Shown: positions 1 to 8,200 of the stretch, in pieces
Numbering within the stretch: the first letter of the stretch is position 1
How the letters are laid out: every line of letters starts with the position of its first letter
Virus record (IMG/VR): IMGVR_UViG_3300020417_002407
Location: 1-30,474 of that record
Source: a virus
DNA length: 30,474 nucleotides
Reading direction: 5' to 3' (one strand)
Made by a program: the position numbers and the translations under genes
The notes under the pieces: model-generated
The model's input: the letters and a program-made list of their open reading frames with translations, nothing else
What the model was told of the DNA's origin: nothing
Databases searched by the model: none

Positions 1-232
1 CATCAGAAGAGCGACTCTTGCCAAACCAGTCACGCAAAGAACTATCACCACTTTTCGATTCACTTACATCACCTCCATTTTCACCATTATCATTGAGTGG
101 TTTATCAATACCAACTTCCTCTGGATCTTTACCACTACCAAAATATTTGGCAGTTACTTTCATGCCCTTAGAAATAGGTTTACACTTTTTATCAGTATAA
201 CAATAATAATAACCACTCTTACAGTTATTCAT
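1..232 (-). CDS. Partial N-terminus of a cysteine-containing conserved cyanophage protein
   Basis: Incomplete at the window's left edge; 77 codons are visible. The N-terminus reads MNNCKSGYYYCYTDKKCKPI, with Cys at residues 4, 11 and 17 (C-x6-C-x5-C), followed by an acidic, Gly/Asn/Ser-rich linker and then SLRDWFGKSRSSD at the edge. From memory, small cyanophage proteins carry the same YYYCYT..KC start and a DWFGKS block, the latter in a domain of unknown function (possibly DUF5872). It begins 10 bases after the gp16 stop and has an AAGGA upstream inside the end of gp16, so it is probably translated from the same late message. In T4 gene 17 directly follows gene 16; here this gene is interposed. 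The cysteines suggest metal binding or a disulphide, but no function can be assigned. Confidence 0.75.
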   Translation of the reverse strand, partial: MNNCKSGYYYCYTDKKCKPISKGMKVTAKYFGSGKDPEEVGIDKPLNDNGENGGDVSESKSGDSSLRDWFGKSRSSD

Positions 233-242
233 TTTTTTATAT

Positions 243-668
243 TTAATCCTTATTATTATTTAGAAAACCTTGCTTGAGCATTTTCTGAAGATCTGTTGTT
301 GACCCAACAAAGACGGCATTGTTTGTCACATTGTTTGTGGTTTTTGTTGTTTCATCTTCAACATCTTTTATTTTCTTTTGGAGATCTATTAATTTATCAG
401 TAGTGTCAGCAACACTCTTAATCAACTGGCCAGCGACCTCATATGCCCTTGGACTGGATCCTTCTTCAGCAACCTCCATGATACCATTAATTGCCTCCTG
501 ACCCTTCTCTATAAGGGAATACAGGTTTGCCCTAGTATATTCATAATCCTTTTGAATATCCCCATCTTTTTTCTTAGATACTTGAATCTCTTTGGGATTC
601 GGAGTAGCCTCCACGATACTACTCTCAGTATTAAGAGCTTCGTCTATAGAATCATAATTATCTGACAT
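243..668 (-). CDS. 16: Terminase small subunit gp16
   Basis: Small terminase subunit of the DNA packaging motor; in T4 it forms a ring that regulates the large subunit gp17 and recognises concatemeric DNA. The 141-residue product is slightly shorter than T4 gp16 (164 aa). The core from about residue 45 to 105 is helical (ANLYSLIEKGQEAINGIMEV, then SPRAYEVAGQLIKSVADTTD and a charged heptad-like helix), matching the coiled-coil centre of the family. The tail is rich in Asn/Thr and Lys. The start chosen is the ATG at 668 (MSDNYDS). A TTG at 674 would add two residues and overlap the gp15 stop, but an ATG is more likely; neither has a strong ribosome binding site. It follows gp15 directly, as in T4. 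Identification rests on sequence pattern and synteny. Confidence 0.88.
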   Translation of the reverse strand: MSDNYDSIDEALNTESSIVEATPNPKEIQVSKKKDGDIQKDYEYTRANLYSLIEKGQEAINGIMEVAEEGSSPRAYEVAGQLIKSVADTTDKLIDLQKKIKDVEDETTKTTNNVTNNAVFVGSTTDLQKMLKQGFLNNNKD

Positions 669-670
669 AA

Positions 671-1513
671 TCAAATATCTTTTTGTTGTGTTTGACTATA
701 GTTCTTAGAATCTTGGAAGAATTCCCAACTATCATTAAATCCAAAATCATCTCCAGGTTCAACTAAGGCATCATCGAGAGTGTTGATGACCTTATCATCA
801 TTATAATCTTTAAGTGCTTTTGGAGTTACTGTATATCTCATCTCCCTTGTAGAATTTACGGTATCTGTATTACTATAAGTATCGACCTGAACCTTACGAA
901 TAAGGCCATCGGAAGAATCTGCAATAGGTCCAAAGAGATAAGTCTTTGCTGTAAACCTTAAAGTATATATCAATGCTCTTCTAGTAGAAAAATCTCCCTC
1001 ATAATCATCTTGCATTGTAATACTATCCAAAACTATAGGTACATCTCTTTTTTCGCCTATTGAATTCACCAGATCTATAGTCAAATTGAAAGATGGTTGG
1101 AAAAAGGGAAGAATCTGTTCAATAATCTGCAGTGCATCATCATTCAACTTTGATAAAATATTCAGTTCAAATCCAATATTGTATGGAACTGGCATGAACA
1201 CTTTTTTCATGTTCTTTCCATCTACTGCCTTAAATGTCTGAGTAATACCAGATTTTCTAGTAGTATCATAACTAATATCAGTCATTTCAAATGACATTCT
1301 CGGAAGAGTTATTGCAATTGCTTTGGATAACTGTGCTTGTTCTTGGATCTTAGCCAAGAACTTTTGCATTGGGCCATAAGATAACCCTACCTTAGTATCG
1401 TCTAAAATTTTTCCATCACTATCAGTGTGTTTGATATGAATGGAATTAAAAAGCGTTCCGAAACCAATAATAGTTTTTCTTATAATTTCGTGATAAAAAT
1501 ATGTACCGAGCAT
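671..1513 (-). CDS. 15: Tail sheath stabiliser / tail completion protein gp15
   Basis: gp15 caps the head-proximal end of the contractile tail, stabilises the sheath and tube, and joins the tail to the neck. The 280-aa product is close to T4 gp15 (272 aa). Family-like features are the N-terminus MLGTYFYHEIIRKTIIGFGT, the block PRMSFEMTDISYD at residues 71-83, MPVPYNIGFELNIL at 107-120, and the hydrophobic segment IEQILPFFQPSFNLTI at 131-146. The start ATG shares one base with the gp14 stop (TGATG), so translation is probably coupled. Position between gp14 and gp16 matches T4 exactly. No truncation or unusual insertion is apparent. Confidence 0.95.
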   Translation of the reverse strand: MLGTYFYHEIIRKTIIGFGTLFNSIHIKHTDSDGKILDDTKVGLSYGPMQKFLAKIQEQAQLSKAIAITLPRMSFEMTDISYDTTRKSGITQTFKAVDGKNMKKVFMPVPYNIGFELNILSKLNDDALQIIEQILPFFQPSFNLTIDLVNSIGEKRDVPIVLDSITMQDDYEGDFSTRRALIYTLRFTAKTYLFGPIADSSDGLIRKVQVDTYSNTDTVNSTREMRYTVTPKALKDYNDDKVINTLDDALVEPGDDFGFNDSWEFFQDSKNYSQTQQKDI

Positions 1514-2934
1514 CAGTAGTCTCCAAATGGATTAGATTCTGTAAAATCTAATATGTTATCTGCTTCAAACTCAATTTCCTCATTTGTATCATATGGATCG
1601 TCAAAACTATCCAAATCGTGTGATTCTAGAGTAAATCTTGCTGAAGATATTCCTCCGACAATTGTTTCTCCCGGAGTGAACTTACCTGTATTTAGTGCTA
1701 CCCTAAGTTCTATTGGCGGATCAAATTGACTGATATCTGTTCTCCTCTTATAGTCTCTAACATATGCAGTAGTTCCAGAAGTTTCTCCGGTAACCATTTC
1801 ATTATATACATATGTACCAATTCCAACAAATACTGCAGTAGATATTCCTACAGTTGGTGCCTCAGTATATCCATAACCAGTATTTGATATTTGGATTTCT
1901 GAGATTACATTATTTGTTATTACAGGTTTTAATATTGCAGTTTGACCTACTCCTGGACCATCAACAGTTACAGTTGGTATGTCATAATAACCCTTTCCAG
2001 AATCAGTAATTTTTACTCTACCAACACCACCATTAGTTATGACTGAAGCAGTCGCAGCTGCGCCAACTCCACCACCCCCACTTATAGTTACTAAAGGAAT
2101 ATCAGTATAACCATCACCTGCTTCTGTTATAAGAATCTCTTTAATTGATGATCCATTCATCACGGCGACAGCCTTAGCAGGAACGCCATATGGCATATTT
2201 GGTGGATCTTCTACTGTTACCGTTGGTATAGATGTATATCCAGAACCATCATCATTTAATACAATCTGACCAACAAATCCACTATCATAAAATATTGCTT
2301 CTGCCGTTGCTTGTCTTGCAGTTGCTTTTAGCATTAATGTGGTGATATATCCTTCATCTTCTACAGTATTATCAACTTCTTCAATTGTGGTATCGACAAG
2401 TTCGTTCTCATATTCATAGAGTTCGCACTGCAATTCATAAACATAGTTTTTACCTAGTTGGTAAAATGGTTTTTCTGACTCTACTCTTTTGATCTCAAAT
2501 AATCTTTCTCCCAAAGGAAAATATACCAAATCACCTTCCTTTGGCCTACTCACCAATTCAAACGTATATGCTCCATCATCAGTTGCACCTTCTCTAATAC
2601 CAGTCGCAATACCTTCTAAAAACGGCGCAATAAACTCTTCATATCTTTCTCTAGAGATTGTTAATGATATTTCATTTTTTAATTGAAGGCCAAATTTGGT
2701 CATCAAATCACTACCAGGAGCATAACCCTCATAATTGTTGAGGTATGCTTCAATGAGAAAACTATCATCAAATTTCGAAGATTGGACTTCTTTTATGATA
2801 TCATCAGTTTTGAATATTTTTCTTGGCAAGTAGTATACTTCTACACCAAATATCTTTAGTTGCTCGTTTATTAAATCTTGAACAAGGTATTGTTCATTAT
2901 AAGTACCTTGCAAGAAAAATGGATTTAATGCCAT
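1513..2934 (-). CDS. 14: Neck protein gp14 with a repeat-containing insertion
   Basis: gp14 is a neck protein that, with gp13, closes the filled head and provides the tail attachment site. The N-terminal part (FFLQGTYNEQYLVQDLINEQ, LKIFGVEVYYLPRKIF, residues about 5-40) and the C-terminus (EADNILDFTESNPFGDY) are of the gp14 type. The protein is 473 aa against 256 in T4. Much of the extra length lies at residues about 218-372 and holds four repeats with Gly-Tyr at 232, 275, 315 and 355 (for example SGYTSIPTVTV, GDGYTDIPLVTI, GKGYYDIPTVTV, GYGYTEAPTVGI). The start lies 6 bases after the gp13 stop, with a weak GGGTGA upstream. The insertion is probably a surface beta-structure on the neck; its function is unknown. 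Confidence 0.93.
   Translation of the reverse strand: MALNPFFLQGTYNEQYLVQDLINEQLKIFGVEVYYLPRKIFKTDDIIKEVQSSKFDDSFLIEAYLNNYEGYAPGSDLMTKFGLQLKNEISLTISRERYEEFIAPFLEGIATGIREGATDDGAYTFELVSRPKEGDLVYFPLGERLFEIKRVESEKPFYQLGKNYVYELQCELYEYENELVDTTIEEVDNTVEDEGYITTLMLKATARQATAEAIFYDSGFVGQIVLNDDGSGYTSIPTVTVEDPPNMPYGVPAKAVAVMNGSSIKEILITEAGDGYTDIPLVTISGGGGVGAAATASVITNGGVGRVKITDSGKGYYDIPTVTVDGPGVGQTAILKPVITNNVISEIQISNTGYGYTEAPTVGISTAVFVGIGTYVYNEMVTGETSGTTAYVRDYKRRTDISQFDPPIELRVALNTGKFTPGETIVGGISSARFTLESHDLDSFDDPYDTNEEIEFEADNILDFTESNPFGDY
1819..2283 (-). repeat. Four tandem ~40-aa GxGYxxIPxVxI repeats inside gp14
   Basis: Seen directly in the gp14 translation: each unit carries a Gly-Tyr pair followed by Ile/Ala-Pro and a short hydrophobic strand, with Gly-Tyr spacing of 43, 40 and 40 residues. 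The nucleotide copies have diverged, so this is a protein-level repeat rather than a DNA repeat. Similar units occur in gp8, the 2374-aa protein and the 3884-aa protein of this window. Confidence 0.85.
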
Positions 2935-2940
2935 AATTAA

Positions 2941-3777
2941 TCACCCGATAAAGTCCAATGGAGGAAGTTCATACTCCATAGACATACTTTGTTTTATTTG
3001 TTCTAACTCCCTTTCTCCATCCTCATAATATTGTCTACCATTTAATTCGATTCCACCCGGAAGTCGTGTTCCACTAAATTTGATCATATTTGCACCCCAC
3101 TGCCTCTTGATCAAAGCTGTCAAATATTTTTTGAGGAAACTATCGTTGTATACTCCCGTAAATGTATCTGGATCTAAGATACGGTAGCAATCAATAACAA
3201 TATATTGATCTGGAGTCTGTGATGCCCAATCAATATCTAAATATAATCTATTTTGTCTCTTATTAAATCTTACTTGTTTATCTGTAGTTAATAAATGATC
3301 AATGTCTTCTAGATAAGACTTGACCATAGAATATTGTAGCAATTCTACAGAATTAAAATAGTAAAGATCATTCAAGAACAATTGATACTTTATACTAAAC
3401 ATTCCTCCAGAAATGGAACTAGTATCAAATTTAAATATTTTTTCTATCCCAATAACAGAATCTGGTACTTGAATAAAATTGGATGATTCGTAAAAATTAA
3501 ATGATGTTGACCCAACTCCTACAGAATTAGCTGTTGTTGTTACAATTCCAACACCATCAGTATTTGCTCCACGACCACGATCAATATCTTCTTGGGTTAT
3601 TTTGTACTTTAGGAACATTCTTTCGACACCATCAAAGTGTCTTTCTTGAAAGTACTGTAAGGCATCATCAACTAAATCATCAATTTGGTCGTCGTCTACG
3701 TTAATTTCTAATACCGGTGCCCCAAGTCTCCTAAGACAATAGTCAATTAATTCTTGTCTACTTGTTGGTTTTGCCAT
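2941..3777 (-). CDS. 13: Neck protein gp13
   Basis: gp13 is the head-completion (neck) protein that binds the portal-side opening after packaging and works with gp14. The 278-aa product is slightly shorter than T4 gp13 (309 aa). The N-terminus is typical: a helix ELIDYCLRRLGAPVLEINV followed by the acidic helix DDDQIDDLVDDALQYFQERH. The region after it holds a Gly/Ser/Thr/Val-rich segment of about 25 residues (near VGIVTTTANSVGVGSTSFNF), then the conserved alpha/beta body and a C-terminal helix ending ELPPLDFIG. Its ATG shares one base with the stop of the fibre-like gene upstream (TGATG). The order wac-position gene, 13, 14, 15, 16 is the same as in T4. Confidence 0.93.
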   Translation of the reverse strand: MAKPTSRQELIDYCLRRLGAPVLEINVDDDQIDDLVDDALQYFQERHFDGVERMFLKYKITQEDIDRGRGANTDGVGIVTTTANSVGVGSTSFNFYESSNFIQVPDSVIGIEKIFKFDTSSISGGMFSIKYQLFLNDLYYFNSVELLQYSMVKSYLEDIDHLLTTDKQVRFNKRQNRLYLDIDWASQTPDQYIVIDCYRILDPDTFTGVYNDSFLKKYLTALIKRQWGANMIKFSGTRLPGGIELNGRQYYEDGERELEQIKQSMSMEYELPPLDFIG

Positions 3778-4676
3778 CAGTACGCTCCTCCATCAATTGT
3801 CGATGTCCATGTGGGAATGCCAGATGCGTTGACAGTTAATATTGAATTGGAAGTAGTTATTCCTGCAGAAGTATTATTTCCACTAATCAACTTTCCTGTA
3901 TTATCGAAATATGCAACTCCATTTGGGCCATTATAATCTCCAACATCATAATAAATTCCTTCAGTTACAGTTGCGAATCCTGTAATGAATACATTATCTC
4001 TTAATGTAGAAACTCCGTTAACATCAAGAGTTCCTGTTGTTGTTAATCCAGAAAATCTAGCATTTCTCCATCTTTGGGTACTGATACCAATATCATAAGT
4101 TGCATCAGTATTTGGAACTAAATTTGATATAAATTCACCAGAAATATTAATGTCATCCGTATTCTGATCACCAATATTAATCGTGCCACCTCTAAAGGTG
4201 ACAACACCTACAAATTCTGAAGACCCACCAACATAGAAATTTTGCTCTACCCTTAAATCACCCTCAAATGTTACTCCAGAACCAACACGCAATGTTTGTT
4301 CAATATCTACACTGGAGTTTATGTCTACTGGGAGAGAAAATGTAGAAAATCCAGCAATACTTAGATTCCCACCAACATTCAAATTCTTAGCAAGACCAAC
4401 TCCGCCAGAAATTACTAAAGCACCAGTAGTTGTAGATGTGGACTGAGTTTCATTTGTAAAAGATACAATTCCAGATATCCTGAGTCCTGAACTATCCAGG
4501 ACATCTGTCATTACAAATTTTTCAGTATCTAAATCCCAGACAAGAAGCATTCCATCTTCCGTCTTTCGTGTAGACTCTACATCAGTAAGTCTAATTAATT
4601 TGGTTGGTGGAGAAGATGCGTTTGATAGTACGCGGACTACGTTTTGGGATCCAATCCTGTCGTTAATGCTAGGCAT
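3777..4676 (-). CDS. Fibre-like virion protein in the fibritin (wac) position
   Basis: A 299-aa protein with a short conserved head (MPSINDRIGSQNVVRVLSNA, then KLIRLTDVESTRKTEDGMLLVWD) followed by repetitive, low-charge beta-type sequence. Repeats such as TGALVISGGVGLAKNLNVGG, VGGSSEFVGVVTFRGGTINIG and ATYDIGISTQRWRNARFSG are typical of cyanophage fibres and suggest a trimeric beta-helical shaft. The C-terminus reads NGVAYFDNTGKLIS and ends TWTSTIDGGAY. In T4 the gene directly upstream of gene 13 is wac, encoding the neck whisker fibritin, so a whisker or collar fibre is one possible role; a short tail or baseplate fibre is the other. No sequence match to T4 fibritin's coiled coils is seen. 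It lies one base after the 113-aa gene. Confidence 0.7.
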   Translation of the reverse strand: MPSINDRIGSQNVVRVLSNASSPPTKLIRLTDVESTRKTEDGMLLVWDLDTEKFVMTDVLDSSGLRISGIVSFTNETQSTSTTTGALVISGGVGLAKNLNVGGNLSIAGFSTFSLPVDINSSVDIEQTLRVGSGVTFEGDLRVEQNFYVGGSSEFVGVVTFRGGTINIGDQNTDDINISGEFISNLVPNTDATYDIGISTQRWRNARFSGLTTTGTLDVNGVSTLRDNVFITGFATVTEGIYYDVGDYNGPNGVAYFDNTGKLISGNNTSAGITTSNSILTVNASGIPTWTSTIDGGAY

Positions 4677-4677
4677 T

Positions 4678-5019
4678 TTATCTAGTAACTCCTGCTCGTA
4701 CTAATACAGTTCCTTCTACAGCCTTATACTCTTTAACTGGATCTCCACTATACAACTTTACGTCGTATACATATCTACCAGGTTTTATCGCAGTCGTTTG
4801 TGCGGCTGTTAATGATATCTGGACCAAACCAAGCTCAGGACTAGTTATGGTTGAAGCAAATGAAACCGCATTCGAACTCGAATACGTTTTTCTCATCTTT
4901 GATTCAGGAATAACATCAGTCAAATCTAGCAATTCTTTAGTGCGAGTATCCTCCAGTTGAAAGGATGTGTCAAAATCAAATCCCTGCTCTATTACAATGT
5001 TGGATACATATATTGCCAT
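4678..5019 (-). CDS. Small virion-associated protein, BppU/Ig-like fold suspected
   Basis: A 113-aa protein made almost wholly of predicted beta strands: IVIEQGFDFDTSFQLED at the start, LGLVQISLTAAQTTAIKPGRYVYDVKLYSGD in two adjoining blocks in the middle, and EGTVLVRAGVTR at the end. This pattern (polar N-terminal strand, 'L.LTAA.T..I..GRYVYD..L' and a terminal 'GTV.V...VTR') recurs in small phage proteins encoded beside tail fibre and baseplate genes, resembling the N-terminal domain of BppU-like proteins. It has its own exact late promoter 23 bases upstream and is followed one base later by the fibre-like gene, so it may be an attachment or assembly partner of that fibre. That role is inferred. 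Confidence 0.65.
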   Translation of the reverse strand: MAIYVSNIVIEQGFDFDTSFQLEDTRTKELLDLTDVIPESKMRKTYSSSNAVSFASTITSPELGLVQISLTAAQTTAIKPGRYVYDVKLYSGDPVKEYKAVEGTVLVRAGVTR

Positions 5020-5042
5020 TATTTAAATAGATTACCTTTAGA

Positions 5043-5050
5043 TATTTATA
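5043..5050 (-). promoter_or_regulatory. T4-type late promoter (TATAAATA) for the 113-aa gene
   Basis: Reading the minus strand, an exact TATAAATA octamer lies in the short gap after the 66-aa gene, ending 23 bases before the ATG at 5019. This is the single-element late promoter consensus of T4 and T4-like cyanophages (NATAAATA). An AAAGG follows a few bases downstream and could act as a distant ribosome binding site. It probably starts the message for the fibre-like, neck and gp15/gp16 genes. Confidence 0.8.
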
Positions 5051-5056
5051 TTGTGA

Positions 5057-5257
5057 CTATTTTATTCTATTTGCTAAGTCTACTAAAAGAGACTTAATTT
5101 CAGTAATTTCATTTTTCATAATCTCAATTTCACTTTTTTGTAGTTTTCTTTGATTGCGAGACTTCACATAATTTTCATATTCTTTAGTGTCACAATTGAG
5201 AATTGCACCACTTTTTTCATCTCGATAAAGATGATTGTGACCTTCTACTCTTATCAT
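5057..5257 (-). CDS. Small conserved protein with a C-terminal coiled coil
   Basis: A 66-aa protein. The N-terminal part (MIRVEGHNHLYRDEKSGAIL, residues 1-20) resembles small proteins encoded in other T4-like cyanophages, from memory, and contains a His-x-His pair. Residues about 35-66 form a single charged helix with heptad spacing of Ile/Leu (EIEIMKNEITEIKSLLVDLA), a likely coiled coil. The start overlaps the stop of the 2374-aa gene by four bases (ATGA), which points to coupled translation and a related job, such as a tail-fibre assembly partner or chaperone. The function is unknown. Confidence 0.7.
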   Translation of the reverse strand: MIRVEGHNHLYRDEKSGAILNCDTKEYENYVKSRNQRKLQKSEIEIMKNEITEIKSLLVDLANRIK

Positions 5258-8200
5258 CTTGTTGCTATAGCTCTAAGGTTTTTAATTCTTGGTGGAGTTG
5301 CCTGACTTGTTCCAGACATAACTATCTTGATTATAAATCCATCAAAAAGATCTAAATCGTTTGCAGTGAATTCATATTCGAGGAATTCATCTCTCAAACT
5401 TGATCTTACAGCAGTATCTGGTCTTCCACTATTCTTAGAAGAATCAATGACGCCAAATCCTGCTTGATCAAAAATTTCAAGGTTGTCATATCCTGGGAAC
5501 AATTCATATTGCTGAGGAACCCCATCAGAATCTGCTCTGATTAAACTATACAGTACTCTAAAGTCTGCGGTATCATGTCTATATGCATCCAAGATAACCT
5601 TCAGAGAATCTGCCTGTTGCGTCAAATTGATTGGATTTGATACATAAATTGTTCTATGTGGATCAAAGTCTACTGATTTTACATCGGCATTAGTTGAATA
5701 GTCAGCAACTGGACTATTCAATCTACTACTAGTAAGAGATACGGAGGATAAGTCAGTAAAGATCATTGGAGAAAGATTTTGATCTTTTGTAGCTAACCGG
5801 AGAGCCATTGTTAATGATTTGTTTCTTGGCATTCCACTGAGTTTTGCATCTTCATTGACCTTAGATCCAACCATTCTTAGAGAAGATAATTGTGTGGTTG
5901 TTCCCAGTTCGACTGGTTCGAATCCTTGATCGACAAATGCGACTTCATTGCCATCAACACTTCTACCACTAACAGTTCTAATAGAACCACTAACTTCTGT
6001 AGCAGCACTTGGATTCAATATTCCAAAGTCCATCTCAATTTCACCAAACTGAATATTTTCACTAGCTATAATGCTAGATCCTCCACCAAAATCAGAAGAA
6101 TTGAATCTTAGTGCTGGTTTTCCTGCGGAAGAAGATGTCCTATCAATTGCATTTGTGGAACTGCCCATATCAACTTGAATTGTATAGTCATCGATAGTAT
6201 TTTCAGTAGATTGAACTTGATGAGTTTTATTAATTCTCATCAAAGATACGCCATTTAGTTCATATTTGTGTGCCAAAACATTACTATCATGTGGTTGCTC
6301 AAATCCAATTACACCTCTACTTTGAATCTTAAGGCCAGCATTTGTAACCTCACTATATGATATAACCTCTGGACCAATTTTTACATAACCCAAATTAGTT
6401 CCATCTACTGGAATACCTTCAAAGTTAGCAAAATTTGCAGTTTGTGCAATTCCAATAAATTGTCCAGTAGTTGCATCTTTAGAAATTGCTGAAGTAATTG
6501 GTTCTCCAGGTAAATTGCCTTCAACACCATCAATTTCTACAAAATCGAGACCACTATACATTCCGTGATCATATTGAAGTACGGAAATGTGCTTACCATC
6601 ATTAACACCGGTTCCAGATACATATGAATTAATAGTAGTATTTGCTAATCCAACAATAGTGGCAGTATTATCATAGTATCTTAATTGTGTACTTGGTGTG
6701 AATAGATCATTTTGACCTTGAATGAGATCAAGATAAAGAGTATCAATTCCTTCACAATTATCAATAGTAAATCTTCCACCACCTCCGGTAGAAATACCTG
6801 ATGCTATCTGAACAATATCACCTTTTCTATAACCATTACCACTTGCGTTTGCAGCAACTGTATTGACTCTTCCATTAGGATGAATTGTAACGTCAATAGT
6901 TAATCCTTGACCTTGACCGGTCAGTGCTGTTGTTGTAACATTGCTAAATGTTCCATTAGCGGGGTAATCATTTCCGGCAGAAGTGACAGTCAAACTTCCG
7001 GTGACAGAACTACCTGTCCCAATAATAGTCGCAAATCCTTCTTGTCCAGAAGTTGCCGCAATCTTTCTTCCTTCAGAAAGAACCGAAATCAGTCCATCAG
7101 AAGCTTCAATTGTTGTAATTCCAAGTCTTCCACCATGCGAAATTGGTTGCAACGAATTTTCAAATAAAGTTGGTTTATACCCATTACCTTCATCAAGAAC
7201 TGGATTATAATAGAAAGCAGTACCGGAATTAGCAGTAAACTTAGCTTTGTATAACTTAAACTTCATATCTTCATATTGATTTGCGGTCCAAATAGATCCG
7301 TTCTGTGATAAGAACAAACTACCCAGAGCAAATTGCTTAGTATATCTTACAGCTTCTGCATTTGGAAGAGACTTGGTATTTACCGTCTTTTCTCCCATTT
7401 CAGCAACCCAAACTTCATATTGGTCAGTATTTTCTGCGACAAGAGTGACAGCATATTCTTGACCTGGTTCTAACCAAATAGGATATTGGAATTTAACATG
7501 TGTTGGTGTTTCTCCTGTTCTAGAAACATTAACCTCTTCTGGAGTTAATGTTACTGGTTCTCCAACAATTGACAACGTAGGTGTACCCAATTCAAGTGTT
7601 CTAATTTCGACTCTAACTGCCTCATCACCTTCAGGTTTGTGTGCAAAGAATAAATCAACAGCAGTCAGGAATGCTCCACTAGTATCATCATTAACATCAT
7701 TTGGATTCACTGTTCCACTTGGAGCCTGGATTGTTTGTCCTACAGTGAATGACTGTGCAATAGGATCATATCTTCTCCAAATAATTGTTGTGGTAGTGAC
7801 AGTCCGTCTCATTTGCCACGTACCAGTTGCGGTATAAGTTGTTTCCGCAGAAGAAATTAACTTACTTCCTGGAAGAGGAGTTGCATTTGTTGGGCTTGTT
7901 GTCAACTTAAATGCCTTTGTTCCAGTGCTGATTCTTTCTGGTGGTGGTGTTGGGGTATGTGGATTTCTAATGAAAACTGATCCTATAAGATCTCCATAAT
8001 TATCACTAATAGATCTTAAATCTTTAATAAATGCTACTGCACCACTTGTCTGCCCAACTAGTTTGTGGTTCTTCTTAACATATCCCCAATAACTTCCTTG
8101 AGAATGTGCTGCCATTGAACGAACATCTACATTCAATACTTTAGTGGATTCACTATAAATTGAAGAGAGATTTTCGGTTTTAATGTATGGATTTATATTA

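Noticed and set aside
669-674. TTG start for gp16 adding Met-Ile
   Set aside because: The ATG six bases later gives the usual MSDNYDS-type start; TTG would be a rarer choice and has no better ribosome binding site.
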